DNA of 64,000 bases from Psychrobacter sp. NG254 (GCF_015277735.1 NZ_JADHDA010000003.1:248001-312000); one strand, 5' to 3'; counted from the stretch's first letter, positions 46,917 through 56,513 are shown. The notes: generated by a model from the sequence alone, not told the origin. Made by a program: numbers and translations.

Positions 46917-47891
46917 TTAGCTGGCTTTTGATGACTGTGAAACGGTTTTTTGATTTTCTTTATATATGGCCGCCTGTAGCCAGACATTGGCTTGTACATA
47001 ATCATGCACGTTAATACTGGCAGTCTCTGCAGTATTAAGCGCGCCAATACGCACAACAAACGGATCTGCATCTTGCTCGCGTAGCGTCACGACATCAAAC
47101 AAAATAATAGACTTGCCATTGAATACGGTTTCTTGTTTGCCAAGCACCTGACCTTGGCACCATGCTTCGTCCTCTTGACCCAAGGTATCACCAAACAAGT
47201 ACGCACACATGTGACCCAAATTGATTTCAATAGGTGCCATTTGCTCTTTGGTTTCAGATTTCCATTTGGCTATCTGCTCTTGTAAATCGTCTGGGATATT
47301 TCCGTCATTCGCCGCAACAATATCATTAAAGGCACGGTGATAGCGGATAGATTCTTGATCCTCCACCATGATGACCTCGTTTTGTTCACTGAGCTTAATC
47401 TCGTGCGCCCATGCGCTGAAGTTCACGTAATAATAGGCGTCACGCTGATATAAGTGGCGATTGGCCGTATAAAGCTGATCAAATGCATAAATGATACTGC
47501 CATCAGCCGTACGTAAGCGTAAAACGGCATCATGAGAGTTGTCATTGGCAATGACACGCTCAATTTTGCAATTGAGTCCATAAGGGCTGTCCACACAAGG
47601 GTAGGCATTAATAAAGCATTCAGGCTTACCATCTTTCATCGCCAGTACTTGATTGATGTGGCATGGTTGATCTTCTGACAGCAACAAGCAGCTGTCTTGC
47701 GCGCTCACATTATTGTTGAGACCTTTAGGCATTGCTGCGACTTCAATCATTTTTTGTAGCCATTCTGGCACATCATGACTCATGTCATCGGTCAGGATAC
47801 GCCAGTGATCAGCGTGACCGGCAGACTGCTCATCGGTCAGCGTGATCTTGGTCGGCGCTTGAATGTTTTTATATTGATAGTTTATGGTCAT
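46917..47891 (-). CDS. Conserved-looking protein of unknown function
   Basis: A 324-aa protein from the ATG at 47891; the open frame extends four codons to a TTG. I do not recognise the family. No signal peptide or membrane helix is visible, and it is acidic. The C-terminal third has an alternating strand pattern (GQVLGKQETVFNGKSIILFDVVTL, FVVRIGALNTAE, INVHDYVQANVWLQAAIY) that resembles an OB-fold, but this is weak. Six Cys occur in the first 240 residues, some paired in short spans (QPCHIN, PECFINAYPCVD). It is leftward, with a terminator downstream and a gap of 451 bp to lolC upstream. Confidence 0.75.
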   Translation of the reverse strand: MTINYQYKNIQAPTKITLTDEQSAGHADHWRILTDDMSHDVPEWLQKMIEVAAMPKGLNNNVSAQDSCLLLSEDQPCHINQVLAMKDGKPECFINAYPCVDSPYGLNCKIERVIANDNSHDAVLRLRTADGSIIYAFDQLYTANRHLYQRDAYYYVNFSAWAHEIKLSEQNEVIMVEDQESIRYHRAFNDIVAANDGNIPDDLQEQIAKWKSETKEQMAPIEINLGHMCAYLFGDTLGQEDEAWCQGQVLGKQETVFNGKSIILFDVVTLREQDADPFVVRIGALNTAETASINVHDYVQANVWLQAAIYKENQKTVSQSSKAS

Positions 47892-48065
47892 GAAAATACT
47901 CAAAATTAAGTCAGCTTGGGGTTTTAATCTAATACGGCGGTCGCTTATGCATTATCCAATACGCTGAGCGCTTGGTGTATGAGGGTCAGCAGCCTAGCTC
48001 GCAAAAGATCAGAAACCGCAATGAGGGGTTAATGACAATTGTCTTTAGCCTATAATATATAGGTA

Positions 48066-48096
48066 TTGACACACCTAATAGCAAGACCCCTATAAA
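48066..48096 (+). promoter_or_regulatory. Candidate promoter upstream of lolC
   Basis: TTGACA (48066-48071) and TATAAA (48091-48096) with a 19-nt spacer, about 250 nt upstream of lolC. The spacing is wider than ideal. Confidence 0.35.
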
Positions 48097-48342
48097 AAAT
48101 AATAACAACAAAACCCAGTTTTTTGGTGAATAATACGCTCAGTTTTAGCTAATGACTGGCACATATCCGCCAAATTGTGTCAAACTAGCTCCCTTTTGAT
48201 GGCCGTTTTTGGCTCGTCTGAACCCCTGTTTTTGTGTTCGATTTATATGTGCGTAAGGCAAGCGCAGGCTTGTGATGCATTTGTTGCTGCTCGTTTTGTA
48301 GCCTATATAAAGTCGCACGTAGATAAGATAAAGAGTTTGAAT

Positions 48343-49578
48343 ATGTTTCGTCCTTTAGCGTTATTTATTGGCTTACGATACACCCGAGCAGAGCGCAGTA
48401 ATGGCTTTATCTCATTTATATCACTCATCTCAATGATTGGTCTGACGCTTGGGGTTGCCGTATTGATTACGGTGCTATCGGTGATGAATGGTTTTGATCG
48501 TGAATTAAAAACTCGTATTTTGGGCATGGTGCCGCAGGCGACTGTGGTCTCAAGCGAGATCATCAGTGATTGGGAACAATTGGCTGATAAGATTAAAGAA
48601 GATCCAGAAGTGGCGGCGGTTGCCCCTTTTATCCAATTGCAAGGGATGCTGACATCAAACGGTCAGGTCGCAGGGATTATGGTGACAGGTGTCGAGCCTG
48701 AGTACGAAAAAAATGTCTCTATCATCAATGAGCATATGGTTGAAGGTAGCATTGATACCTTGAAAAGCGGTGATTTCAGCATTGTGTTAGGCGAGGAGAT
48801 GGTACAGTCTTTAGGCTTGCAGATAGGGGACAAGGTAACTTTAGTGTTGCCAGAAGCGTCACCATCACCTGCAGGTGTGATACCACGGTTCAAGCGTTTT
48901 ACCTTAACCGGTATCTTTACCATCAGCCCAGAAGTTGATAGCCTCATGGCGTTTATCCCGATGGGTGATGCAGCAAAACTGCTGCGTTTGCCAGAAGGAG
49001 CGCAGGGCGTACGTATGAAGCTCAATGATATCTTCACAGCGCCAGTGGCTGCAGAGAAAGCGGCTGCCATTGCACCTCAGCAGTTGTATCCTAATGATTG
49101 GACGCAAACGCATGGCAATCTATTTGGTGCGATTCAAATGGAAAAAGCCATGGTCGGCTTGCTATTGTTTTTGATTATCTTAGTGGCTGCTTTTAACATT
49201 GTCTCAAGCCTTGTAATGCTCGTTACTGATAAAAAATCCGATATTGCGATTTTGAAAACCTTTGGTGCTTCTCCTCGATTGATTACCCAAGTGTTTATGG
49301 TTCAAGGTGTGGTCATCGGTGTCATCGGTACGGTTGCTGGCACGATATTGGGTGTGATATTTGCCCTCACGGTCAGTGATATTTTGGGTTTTATCAATCA
49401 AGTCTTTAACCTGAACCTATTTGATGCGTATTTTGTGAATTATTTGCCGTCAGAGCTGCGTTTGTTAGATGTGGTATTGATTACGGGTGCGTCGTTTGTA
49501 CTGAGCTTTTTGGCCACTATTTACCCAGCACGCCGAGCGGCTAAGATTCAGCCTGCCCAAACACTACGTTATGAGTAA
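48343..49578 (+). CDS. lolC: Lipoprotein-releasing ABC transporter permease (LolC/LolE/LolF type)
   Basis: A 411-aa inner-membrane permease that extracts outer-membrane lipoproteins from the inner membrane for LolA. The start at 48343 (MFRPLALFIGLRYTRAERSN) matches the family start; a long upstream frame extension without family similarity is rejected. It has one N-terminal helix (about 28-48), a periplasmic domain of about 220 residues and three C-terminal helices in the FtsX/MacB layout. Only one permease gene precedes lolD. A single LolF-like permease forming a homodimer is known in some relatives, and would fit unless a second lolE lies elsewhere. Confidence 0.92.
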   Translation: MFRPLALFIGLRYTRAERSNGFISFISLISMIGLTLGVAVLITVLSVMNGFDRELKTRILGMVPQATVVSSEIISDWEQLADKIKEDPEVAAVAPFIQLQGMLTSNGQVAGIMVTGVEPEYEKNVSIINEHMVEGSIDTLKSGDFSIVLGEEMVQSLGLQIGDKVTLVLPEASPSPAGVIPRFKRFTLTGIFTISPEVDSLMAFIPMGDAAKLLRLPEGAQGVRMKLNDIFTAPVAAEKAAAIAPQQLYPNDWTQTHGNLFGAIQMEKAMVGLLLFLIILVAAFNIVSSLVMLVTDKKSDIAILKTFGASPRLITQVFMVQGVVIGVIGTVAGTILGVIFALTVSDILGFINQVFNLNLFDAYFVNYLPSELRLLDVVLITGASFVLSFLATIYPARRAAKIQPAQTLRYE

Positions 49579-49623
49579 TCCCAAACGCCTAAATATCGAA
49601 ATAAATAAAATAAAGGAAGCGCT

Positions 49624-50304
49624 ATGTCTGCCATTTTAAAGGCGACCAATATCAATAAGATATATGATGAAGGGGCGGTCAGTACACAGGTATTGACGGG
49701 CCTTGATATTACGGTTAATGCTGGTGAGCGTATTGCCATCGTTGGCACCAGTGGTTCAGGAAAAAGTACCTTGCTGCACTTGCTTGGCGGACTGGATACG
49801 CCAACGAGCGGTGAAGTCTGGTTGCATGGTCAATTATTAAACAGCATGAATGAGACTGAACGAGGTGCCATGCGTAACAAGCACTTGGGTTTTATTTATC
49901 AGTTTCACCATTTGTTAGCAGAGTTCACGGCTATCGAGAACGTTGCAATGCCTCTGCTCATGCGTCCAGAAGTATCGACGAAAGACGCCCGTAAGCAAGC
50001 CATTGAGATTTTGGAAAACGTTGGTCTTGAGCATCGATTGATGCATAGACCTGGTGAGTTATCAGGCGGTGAGCGCCAGCGTGTCGCCATTGCACGTGCG
50101 CTAGTGACCAAACCATCGCTTATTTTGGCAGATGAGCCGACGGGTAACTTGGATTATGACAACGCACAAAGTGTTTTTGGTCTGTTGTCAGAACTACAAA
50201 ACACCATGCAAACGGCGCTATTGATGGTGACCCATGATCGCAATTTGGCAGCGCTTGCTGATCGTCAGTTATTGCTGCGTAATGGTCATTGGGCACAGTA
50301 TTAA
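49624..50304 (+). CDS. lolD: Lipoprotein-releasing ABC transporter ATPase LolD
   Basis: A 226-aa ABC ATPase that powers lipoprotein release. Walker A is [16 protein letters not shown] (near 41), the Q-loop [18 protein letters not shown], signature [15 protein letters not shown] (near 141) and Walker [13 protein letters not shown]. It lies 45 nt after the permease gene with AAAGGA upstream of the ATG. The gene is followed by a 265-bp MITE-like element about 94 nt past its stop. Confidence 0.97.
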   Translation: MSAILKATNINKIYDEGAVSTQVLTGLDITVNAGERIAIVGTSGSGKSTLLHLLGGLDTPTSGEVWLHGQLLNSMNETERGAMRNKHLGFIYQFHHLLAEFTAIENVAMPLLMRPEVSTKDARKQAIEILENVGLEHRLMHRPGELSGGERQRVAIARALVTKPSLILADEPTGNLDYDNAQSVFGLLSELQNTMQTALLMVTHDRNLAALADRQLLLRNGHWAQY

Positions 50305-50397
50305 CAATTTTGTGTACAGAGAATATAAGGCTGACGTAAATGCTGTTTATTAGCGCTTATGATGTCTTTTCTGATGAAGTGTATTGTTGTATGATTA

Positions 50398-50662
50398 GGG
50401 CGTGTTGAACATTCAAATGTGGTGCTGGCAGTGACTATTTTTTAGACAATATGCAGTGAAATTTTTGAAGCCTAGTCATTCTAGGTTAAACAATTTCGCC
50501 ATATATTGGCAAAAAATAGTACTGCCCTGAAAGGCTGATGCTAAAATCACCCCAAACGTTGTTGCAAGCTTAGCTAAGGTCTCGACATTATCGTCGGTTT
50601 GCGCCTAGTTTGGTGCAATTTTAGCAATCAGCATCCCTAATATTTGAATGTTCAACACGCCC
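50398..50662 (-). mobile_element. 265-bp MITE-like element, copy 2
   Basis: It has exactly the length of copy 1 (41746-42010) but the opposite orientation, with TA on both sides (50396-50397, 50663-50664). Its ends read GGGCGTGTTGAACATTCAA inward from both sides, while copy 1 has GGGTCTGTTTGATATTCAA at both ends. The interiors are nearly identical, with about a dozen scattered differences by eye. It lies between lolD and a small gene. Confidence 0.9.
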
Positions 50663-50740
50663 TAAGTAAATATGCCATAGCAACAGATATATAGGCGGCT
50701 ATCAATTGGCCGCCATGTCCACTTTATAGGAACACATGCA

Positions 50741-51046
50741 ATGACTGCAGATGAAAATCCAATCGCCGCTTTTGGCAGTGCTGAAGAAGGTGATGAGCCA
50801 TTAAAGCCATATATCGATCCGAGCCTGTTTGAAACCATTGATAGACAGTCGCAAATGGATCTGCTTGCACCTGTATTTGACGCCATTACTTTGGCTGGGG
50901 TTGATTTTGATCTGAAGGTTCAAGACAGTGCCACTGGCAAGCGATACACCTTATGTAAAAACGATAAAGTTATCGAAATTGTACCGATGGATATGGATTT
51001 TACTGACAAGGTATTGGCTGCGATAGAAAAAAACAAAGAAATATGA
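50741..51046 (+). CDS. Small acidic protein of unknown function
   Basis: A 101-aa soluble protein with no recognised family. The first 25 residues are acidic and probably flexible (NPIAAFGSAEEGDEPLKP). The remainder predicts one helix followed by strands (LAGVDFDLKVQDSATGKRYTLCKNDKVIEIVP). The TAGGA about 10 nt before the ATG supports translation. It lies alone between the MITE-like element and the convergent DUF2062 gene. It may be a lineage-specific small protein. Confidence 0.7.
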   Translation: MTADENPIAAFGSAEEGDEPLKPYIDPSLFETIDRQSQMDLLAPVFDAITLAGVDFDLKVQDSATGKRYTLCKNDKVIEIVPMDMDFTDKVLAAIEKNKEI

Positions 51047-51128
51047 CTTGTATAGGCGTGTCTGAGATATTCAGTCAGAGCGTCGATTGCTAGTTTTAGA
51101 CACTTAACCACATCAAAGCCTGATCCTA

Positions 51129-51722
51129 TCAAGAAGTAGGCGGTTCAACCGAAGATTTTTTCTGGCGCTTTTGCCAACTTGCGACAGTTCTATAACGCCA
51201 AACAGCCTTAAATACCAGTCCGCAAATAATACTCGTCACCACTGCCAAAATCGTCAATCCAATACAAAATGCGGCAATCGAGACAGTGCCGCGATAGGTA
51301 ATAAATGGATTGGCACCATTTGACAATACCCATAAACTAAAGTCAGCAATCATCCTGCCGATGAGTCGCAAACTGATCATTGGTGCATCTAAAATCTTTG
51401 CACCAATATAGTATCCGGCATAAAAAATAGGCAAGCTGGTAAGCGGATTGGTAATCCACGTCAGACCAAGTGCCATCGGGACATTGGCTCGAAAAATAAG
51501 CGAGCCAATCAAGGCCAGTAACATCTGTCCTGGTAATGGGAAAAATGCACTAAGCACACCAATATAGACCGCTTTATTTAGGCTGTGACGATTGAAATGC
51601 CATAATCGTGGATCTGCCAAATGCGGTGCAAATAATTTTAAGGTGCGACTTTCTAGGACTTTTTCTGGTGTAGGAAGTAAATCTTTTAGACGTTTTTTGG
51701 GCACAAGATTGCCTTTAATCAT
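51129..51722 (-). CDS. DUF2062 domain-containing membrane protein
   Basis: A 197-aa integral membrane protein starting at ATG 51722; an in-frame TTG six codons upstream is less likely. The family pattern is clear: RHSLNKAVYIGVLSAFFPLPGQM, LIGSLIFRANVPMALGLTWITNPLTSLPIFYAGYYIG. Three to four hydrophobic segments lie at about 55-75, 85-110 and 145-170. DUF2062 proteins have no established function. It faces the small acidic protein gene convergently and is divergent from comEC across a gap containing a 170-bp repeat. Confidence 0.88.
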   Translation of the reverse strand: MIKGNLVPKKRLKDLLPTPEKVLESRTLKLFAPHLADPRLWHFNRHSLNKAVYIGVLSAFFPLPGQMLLALIGSLIFRANVPMALGLTWITNPLTSLPIFYAGYYIGAKILDAPMISLRLIGRMIADFSLWVLSNGANPFITYRGTVSIAAFCIGLTILAVVTSIICGLVFKAVWRYRTVASWQKRQKKSSVEPPTS

Positions 51723-51950
51723 TAACGATAGCCCGCTCAATCAGTTTGATGGACTGCTATAGAGTAATATGATGAATAAAAATGGTGAATAACGATAGAT
51801 AGGATACTGATGTCAGACAATCAGCCTCTCAATATCTGTCATCAGTATAGGGCAATATAAATATAAATGCTATTGAACGATGTGCCAGTTATTGTTATTG
51901 ATAGGGTGCTGTATTCATGCTTATATCTATAATCAAAATATTAAAATCTA

Positions 51951-52120
51951 GGGTGTGTCATCAATTAACACATGAATACATTTAGTGGCTTTAAAATGGC
52001 TAAATTTTGCTAAACATCGTCAGTAATTTTTTCAATATGTTCATATTAACGGCCATTTCTTCCTTGTTTATCTACAATTTTTCTCATTTTAAGCCTCACA
52101 ATTTAATTGATGACACGCCT
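51951..52120 (+). mobile_element. 170-bp MITE-like element upstream of comEC
   Basis: Inverted ends match at 16 of 18 positions: GGGTGTGTCATCAATTAA at 51951-51968 and, read inward from the right, AGGCGTGTCATCAATTAA ending at 52120. TA flanks both sides (51949-51950, 52121-52122). It is non-coding. Its ends differ from the 265-bp family, so another transposase mobilised it. Confidence 0.8.
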
Positions 52121-52183
52121 TAGCTGACTCGTTATAAAGTTGATACCGTCTTATGTCGTTAAACCATCAAGCAAGGAGTGCTG

Positions 52184-55171
52184 GTGTACTGGTTAATTGG
52201 CAGCCTAATAATTATCATTATGATGGGCGTTTTGGCAGTCGCAGACGATGCGTTGGTGCCAGTCGACCTGTTTTTATTAGACATGGTCAGTGTCTCTAAA
52301 CTCTCTCTGCTACTCATCGTATTAGCTGTTATTCTGATGGTCAGCGCTCAATTTAATTCTCCACCAGTAGTCATTCAAAAAGTCGTCAAAGACCACGCCA
52401 CATACCTGCCTTATAACAATAACCTTTCCTTACGCATCATCAAGTATTTACTGTTTGCTATTTTGACGATCGCATTGGTAATCGGTAGTGCGTTACAAGC
52501 CTTGGTCAGCCATCAACAGGCAGAATCTGCCAAAATCATCGACCCAATACGAGTACAAGCCTTGGTTCGTATTGAGGGAGTAAGTGACAGTGTTTATGAT
52601 ACCAGTACAGATAGTGGCTATCGACAAGTTGCCGTGGTCACAAACTTATCACCATTGATCGCTGAGTTAGATGCTCAAGACTTGGCGGAGAGTACGGCAA
52701 ACCATCTAGAAAATAAGCAAAATAGCCTAAGCAGTCATACTCTGAGTAGTAATCGCAATATCGAATATCGGGTACTGCTCAATGCTTATCCAAAACCATC
52801 ATCAAGTGGTGACTCACTAGCAGCATTGAATGACCTACAGCCCGGAGATCAATTGTTTATGAGCTTGGCGCTGACACCATTGGCGAGCTCTGAGCAAGTA
52901 CTGAACAATCCTTCTGGGTTTGACAGCTATCGATGGCTACGAGGTCGCCACATTGATGGTGCGGCTAATATATTGGCGGTCAGTACGTCGACCGTGAGTT
53001 ATGAGGCGTTGCCAAAGCAAGTAGTGACCTCTCAATCGTATCTGCAACGCTTCCGTACTTATATTGACCGAGGCCGTTGGCAGCTGCGTCAGCATTTTTA
53101 TAAAAACTGGTCGCTACATTCTACCGCGAAGCAGCAAGCAAAAGCGGTCACATTGAGCTTGCTTACTGGTGATCGCAGTTTAATCAGCCGTGATACCAAA
53201 GACTTATACCAGTTGGCAGGTATCTCGCATTTACTGGCTATTTCAGGGACTCATGTGCTGTTTTTGGCCATTGTTATGGCAGGTACTGCGGTGCTGTTCT
53301 TTGATAGATTTTGTCCAATAGTTTATCGCTATATTCCGCGCTGGCAAGTGCGATGGTGGGTCATGATTGGGGCGGCTTTTATTTATGCGCTATTCACAGG
53401 GTTTGATGTGCCGGCTGCACGGACGGCTTGGATGTTACTGGCGATAGGTTTGGTTAGATTGACAATGTTGCCTACCAGTACCATGAAGGTATTATTGGTA
53501 TTGGCCATACTGATGGCATGGCGTGATCCTTATGTGTTATGGCAAGCAGGATACTGGTTGTCCTTTATCGCAGTGGCGCTATTGCTCAAATACGAGGATA
53601 CCTCCTATCAGCAGGATACTACTGCATTAGTACCACGCCCTGTCACTTTAGGCACGAATAGCAATAATGTCCGTACCAAACACACCATATTTAACCGCGC
53701 TTGGCAAGTTGTGAGACGCATCGCCAAATTACAGTTTTGGCTATTTATTACGTTACTACCAATCACATTGCTCTTATTTGGCAAAGCATCGCTATGGGGT
53801 CTTGTGATCAACCTATTTGCCATCGGTTTGTTTGGATGGGTGATTGTGCCGTTGAATTTATTGGCAGGGCTGTGTTATCTGCTATCCCCTGTGATAGCGG
53901 ATAGTATCTGGATGTTGGTCATTGCAATCGTTGGCGCTTTGCATGAGTTAATTGCATGGCTAACATCGTTGTCATTACTGTCAGATGCTTGGCTGTATAT
54001 ACCAGTCAATATGGCCATCGTGTTCATGGTGTTTTTGTTTATGCTGCCTTGGCTATTACCGCGAGGTTTTATCAGTCGATGGCTGGCGCTGACGCCTTTG
54101 ACGCTGTTAATAATGACGGTGTACGCTAACCAACAGTCGCTCACAACCGTACCGACTTTATATGTCTTGCCTACTGGGGACTCGTATATTAGTGCTTCAT
54201 TATTACAATATCCTATTGCTCATAATGCGGCTCGATCAGGCATAAATAATCGTCAAAAAAGCACCCATTGGCTATTTTTGGCAGATCATAGACCAACAAC
54301 CGCGCGCACGATGACCAGTAGCCTGACAGCAGATACGTTGTCTGCAACTTTAGAACAGCAACTGGGCAGTTTATCAGTCAATCATTTAGACGGTATCATT
54401 GTACAAAGTAACAGTACCGGACTGACGGATACGCTTAATACTAACGATCAACGCGTTGAGTCTGATATCGGAACGTCCGAATTATTGCCAATGACCGTGG
54501 CTCAGTTAAGTCAGCAATTACCTGTCAGTCAATACTGGCAAGCGGGACGCTCTGATAGATGGTCTATACTGCAGCAAGCCTATCAAGTCACCAGTAAAGC
54601 CGATAGGGCATCAAGTATCAGTGCCCAGCGCTGCGATCAGGATAAAATATGGCAATTGCCTAGTGGCGGCTTGGCGATAAAGGTGTTGACGGGCTGGAGT
54701 ACTATTAATGATGCCAGTGTCTGGGACTGCAGTATCGCTATCGATACTGATTTGCCCATACAAGTGCTAAGGTATAACGCAGCAAACCCTCTGAAGTCAT
54801 CCGATATGACAACTCAGATGGATATGGAACATGCACGTTTGGCAGATGCCAAGCTGAAGAGCAGTCAAGAGACCGAGCATCAAGAAATTCCTGCAGTATC
54901 ACGGCTCATACTAAATATCGATACCCATCAGCGGGTTTGGCAGATGTGGGCGTTACTGTGCTCGGATGAAGGGTTTAATAAGATCATCGCCTCAAACCAA
55001 ACGACATGGCTTGGTCATAGTACCTCACATATAACCGCTGATATAATGCGTCATAAAAATATTAATAACGTCATAACCTTGGATGATAAACCTTTAGATG
55101 CAGCATCATCTCTAAATAAGCATGACGATGTGGCCAATACCAATACCAATACCAATATCAAAAGTCCTTAA
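52184..55171 (+). CDS. comEC: ComEC/Rec2-family DNA uptake channel protein
   Basis: The inner-membrane channel for single-stranded DNA during natural transformation. The GTG at 52184 gives AAGGA (52173-52177) a normal 6-nt spacing; the GTG at 52178 would be too close. The protein is 995 aa, longer than usual (about 750-800). N-terminal helices are followed by an OB-like domain (about 160-310) and the competence core with GISHLLAISGTHVLFLAIVM near 390. The C-terminal region (from about 655), normally a metallo-beta-lactamase domain, has no HxHxDH motif; where it is expected the sequence is LSVNHLDGIIVQSNSTG. The C-terminus ends in a run of Asn-Thr from a CAATAC hexamer repeat. Confidence 0.92.
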   Translation: MYWLIGSLIIIIMMGVLAVADDALVPVDLFLLDMVSVSKLSLLLIVLAVILMVSAQFNSPPVVIQKVVKDHATYLPYNNNLSLRIIKYLLFAILTIALVIGSALQALVSHQQAESAKIIDPIRVQALVRIEGVSDSVYDTSTDSGYRQVAVVTNLSPLIAELDAQDLAESTANHLENKQNSLSSHTLSSNRNIEYRVLLNAYPKPSSSGDSLAALNDLQPGDQLFMSLALTPLASSEQVLNNPSGFDSYRWLRGRHIDGAANILAVSTSTVSYEALPKQVVTSQSYLQRFRTYIDRGRWQLRQHFYKNWSLHSTAKQQAKAVTLSLLTGDRSLISRDTKDLYQLAGISHLLAISGTHVLFLAIVMAGTAVLFFDRFCPIVYRYIPRWQVRWWVMIGAAFIYALFTGFDVPAARTAWMLLAIGLVRLTMLPTSTMKVLLVLAILMAWRDPYVLWQAGYWLSFIAVALLLKYEDTSYQQDTTALVPRPVTLGTNSNNVRTKHTIFNRAWQVVRRIAKLQFWLFITLLPITLLLFGKASLWGLVINLFAIGLFGWVIVPLNLLAGLCYLLSPVIADSIWMLVIAIVGALHELIAWLTSLSLLSDAWLYIPVNMAIVFMVFLFMLPWLLPRGFISRWLALTPLTLLIMTVYANQQSLTTVPTLYVLPTGDSYISASLLQYPIAHNAARSGINNRQKSTHWLFLADHRPTTARTMTSSLTADTLSATLEQQLGSLSVNHLDGIIVQSNSTGLTDTLNTNDQRVESDIGTSELLPMTVAQLSQQLPVSQYWQAGRSDRWSILQQAYQVTSKADRASSISAQRCDQDKIWQLPSGGLAIKVLTGWSTINDASVWDCSIAIDTDLPIQVLRYNAANPLKSSDMTTQMDMEHARLADAKLKSSQETEHQEIPAVSRLILNIDTHQRVWQMWALLCSDEGFNKIIASNQTTWLGHSTSHITADIMRHKNINNVITLDDKPLDAASSLNKHDDVANTNTNTNIKSP
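55134..55159 (+). repeat. Hexamer tandem repeat at the 3' end of comEC
   Basis: CCAATA repeated about four times in frame, encoding the alternating Asn-Thr tail of ComEC. In-frame gain or loss of units would change the tail length by two residues each. Confidence 0.7.
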
Positions 55172-55353
55172 AATATCGCTCATCCAATCTGCGTTACAAT
55201 ATGGTGATATTTCACAGTTATACTATTGAACCCTTATTAAAATACCACCATACTTAGCAGCCTATTAATACCGGTGATTGATACCGTCAGAAAGCCTCTG
55301 ACTGTTTTTATCATCTTTTATTGTTTTAGATTGTTTCTGACTTAGGAAGTTAT

Positions 55354-56409
55354 ATGCCCAACTGGCCACCAGACCCTAACAAACGTCCCGATAATTCGGC
55401 CAATCAGCCAACGCAAATGCAGCAACCAAACTCGCCGAGTGGACAAGAATGGAAGGTGCTCGAAAACACCTTATTGGCTAGTGTGGTTGAGCAGCGCCGC
55501 GCTCGTCGCTGGAGCATCTTTTTTAAACTACTGACCTTTGGTTATATCTTGTTGATATTTTTGACCCTTGGTCGTGGGTGCAGTAGTTCGCCGACGGGTA
55601 TGGACGCGGTCGATACCAGCGAGCCGCATTTGGCCGTGGTTGAACTGCAAGGCGTCATCAGTAGTGACGATGTGGCCAATGCCTATGATGTCAATGAAGC
55701 ACTGAGAGACGCTTTTGCAAACAGTAACTCAAAAGCGGTGGCGCTAGATATTAACTCACCTGGTGGTTCACCGGTACAGTCTGATGAAATTTGGCAGACA
55801 ATGATGGAGTTGCGCAAAGAGTACCCAGATAAAAAACTGTACGCGGTTATCGGTGATATCGGTGCTTCAGGTGCTTATTATATCGCGTCTGCTGCAGATG
55901 AGATTTATGTCAATCCATCAAGTTTGGTTGGCTCTATTGGGGTCATTATGCCAAGCTATAACGTCAAGGGCTTAATGGATAAAATTGGCGTAGAAGATCG
56001 TACTATCACTGCGGGTGAATACAAAGACATCTTGAGCTTGTCACGTCCATTGACTGACTACGAAGAAAACCATGTTGAAAAGGTGTTGGCGAATACGCAT
56101 AAGCATTTCATCAACGCTGTCAAAGAAGGTCGCGGCGACCGTCTGAAAAATCCTGAACAAAACAAACTGTTTTCAGGACTGTTTTGGACAGGTGAGCAAT
56201 CTATCGAGCTAGGGTTGGCTGATAAAAAGGGTAGTATTACTAGCCTTAGCAAGCAGCTGGAGCTGGATACAATCATTAGTTATAGTCCGAACGATCCGTT
56301 CCAATCGTTTATGGATCGTTTTGCCGTGCAACTGGGTGCAGGCATTGGCTCTAGCGTTAGTCTTGATGGTTTTTTACCACAAGAAGAAGGTAACGTAAAG
56401 ATGCGTTAA
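55354..56409 (+). CDS. sppA: S49-family signal peptide peptidase (SppA-like)
   Basis: A 351-aa membrane-anchored serine protease that cleaves leftover signal peptides. The N-terminal 50 residues are polar and Gln/Pro-rich; one helix spans about 56-73. The Ser-Lys dyad is Ser172 (GDIGASGAYYIASAAD) and Lys224 (AGEYKDILS). DINSPGGSPVQSDEIW is the substrate-binding strand. The size fits the single-domain SppA of about 36 kDa that forms an octameric ring, and not the 67-kDa E. coli form. It is monocistronic. Confidence 0.94.
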   Translation: MPNWPPDPNKRPDNSANQPTQMQQPNSPSGQEWKVLENTLLASVVEQRRARRWSIFFKLLTFGYILLIFLTLGRGCSSSPTGMDAVDTSEPHLAVVELQGVISSDDVANAYDVNEALRDAFANSNSKAVALDINSPGGSPVQSDEIWQTMMELRKEYPDKKLYAVIGDIGASGAYYIASAADEIYVNPSSLVGSIGVIMPSYNVKGLMDKIGVEDRTITAGEYKDILSLSRPLTDYEENHVEKVLANTHKHFINAVKEGRGDRLKNPEQNKLFSGLFWTGEQSIELGLADKKGSITSLSKQLELDTIISYSPNDPFQSFMDRFAVQLGAGIGSSVSLDGFLPQEEGNVKMR

Positions 56410-56447
56410 GCGTTTAATGTTTTAGATATACTGTGTATGATTGTTGG

Positions 56448-56473
56448 GGCTGAGCATATAATTGTGCTCAGCC
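56448..56473 (+). terminator. Hairpin after sppA (probable terminator)
   Basis: GGCTGAGCA, 8-nt loop, TGCTCAGCC, about 40 nt past the stop. The T-run that follows is weak. Confidence 0.6.
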
Positions 56474-56513
56474 TTAATTGTATGTAATGCTAAATAAAAT
56501 CCTTGTTTAAGAC

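Noticed and set aside
48175..48342. 56-codon upstream extension of lolC
   Set aside because: It is in frame but has no similarity to LolC, and the ATG at 48343 has a ribosome-binding sequence and the conserved family start.
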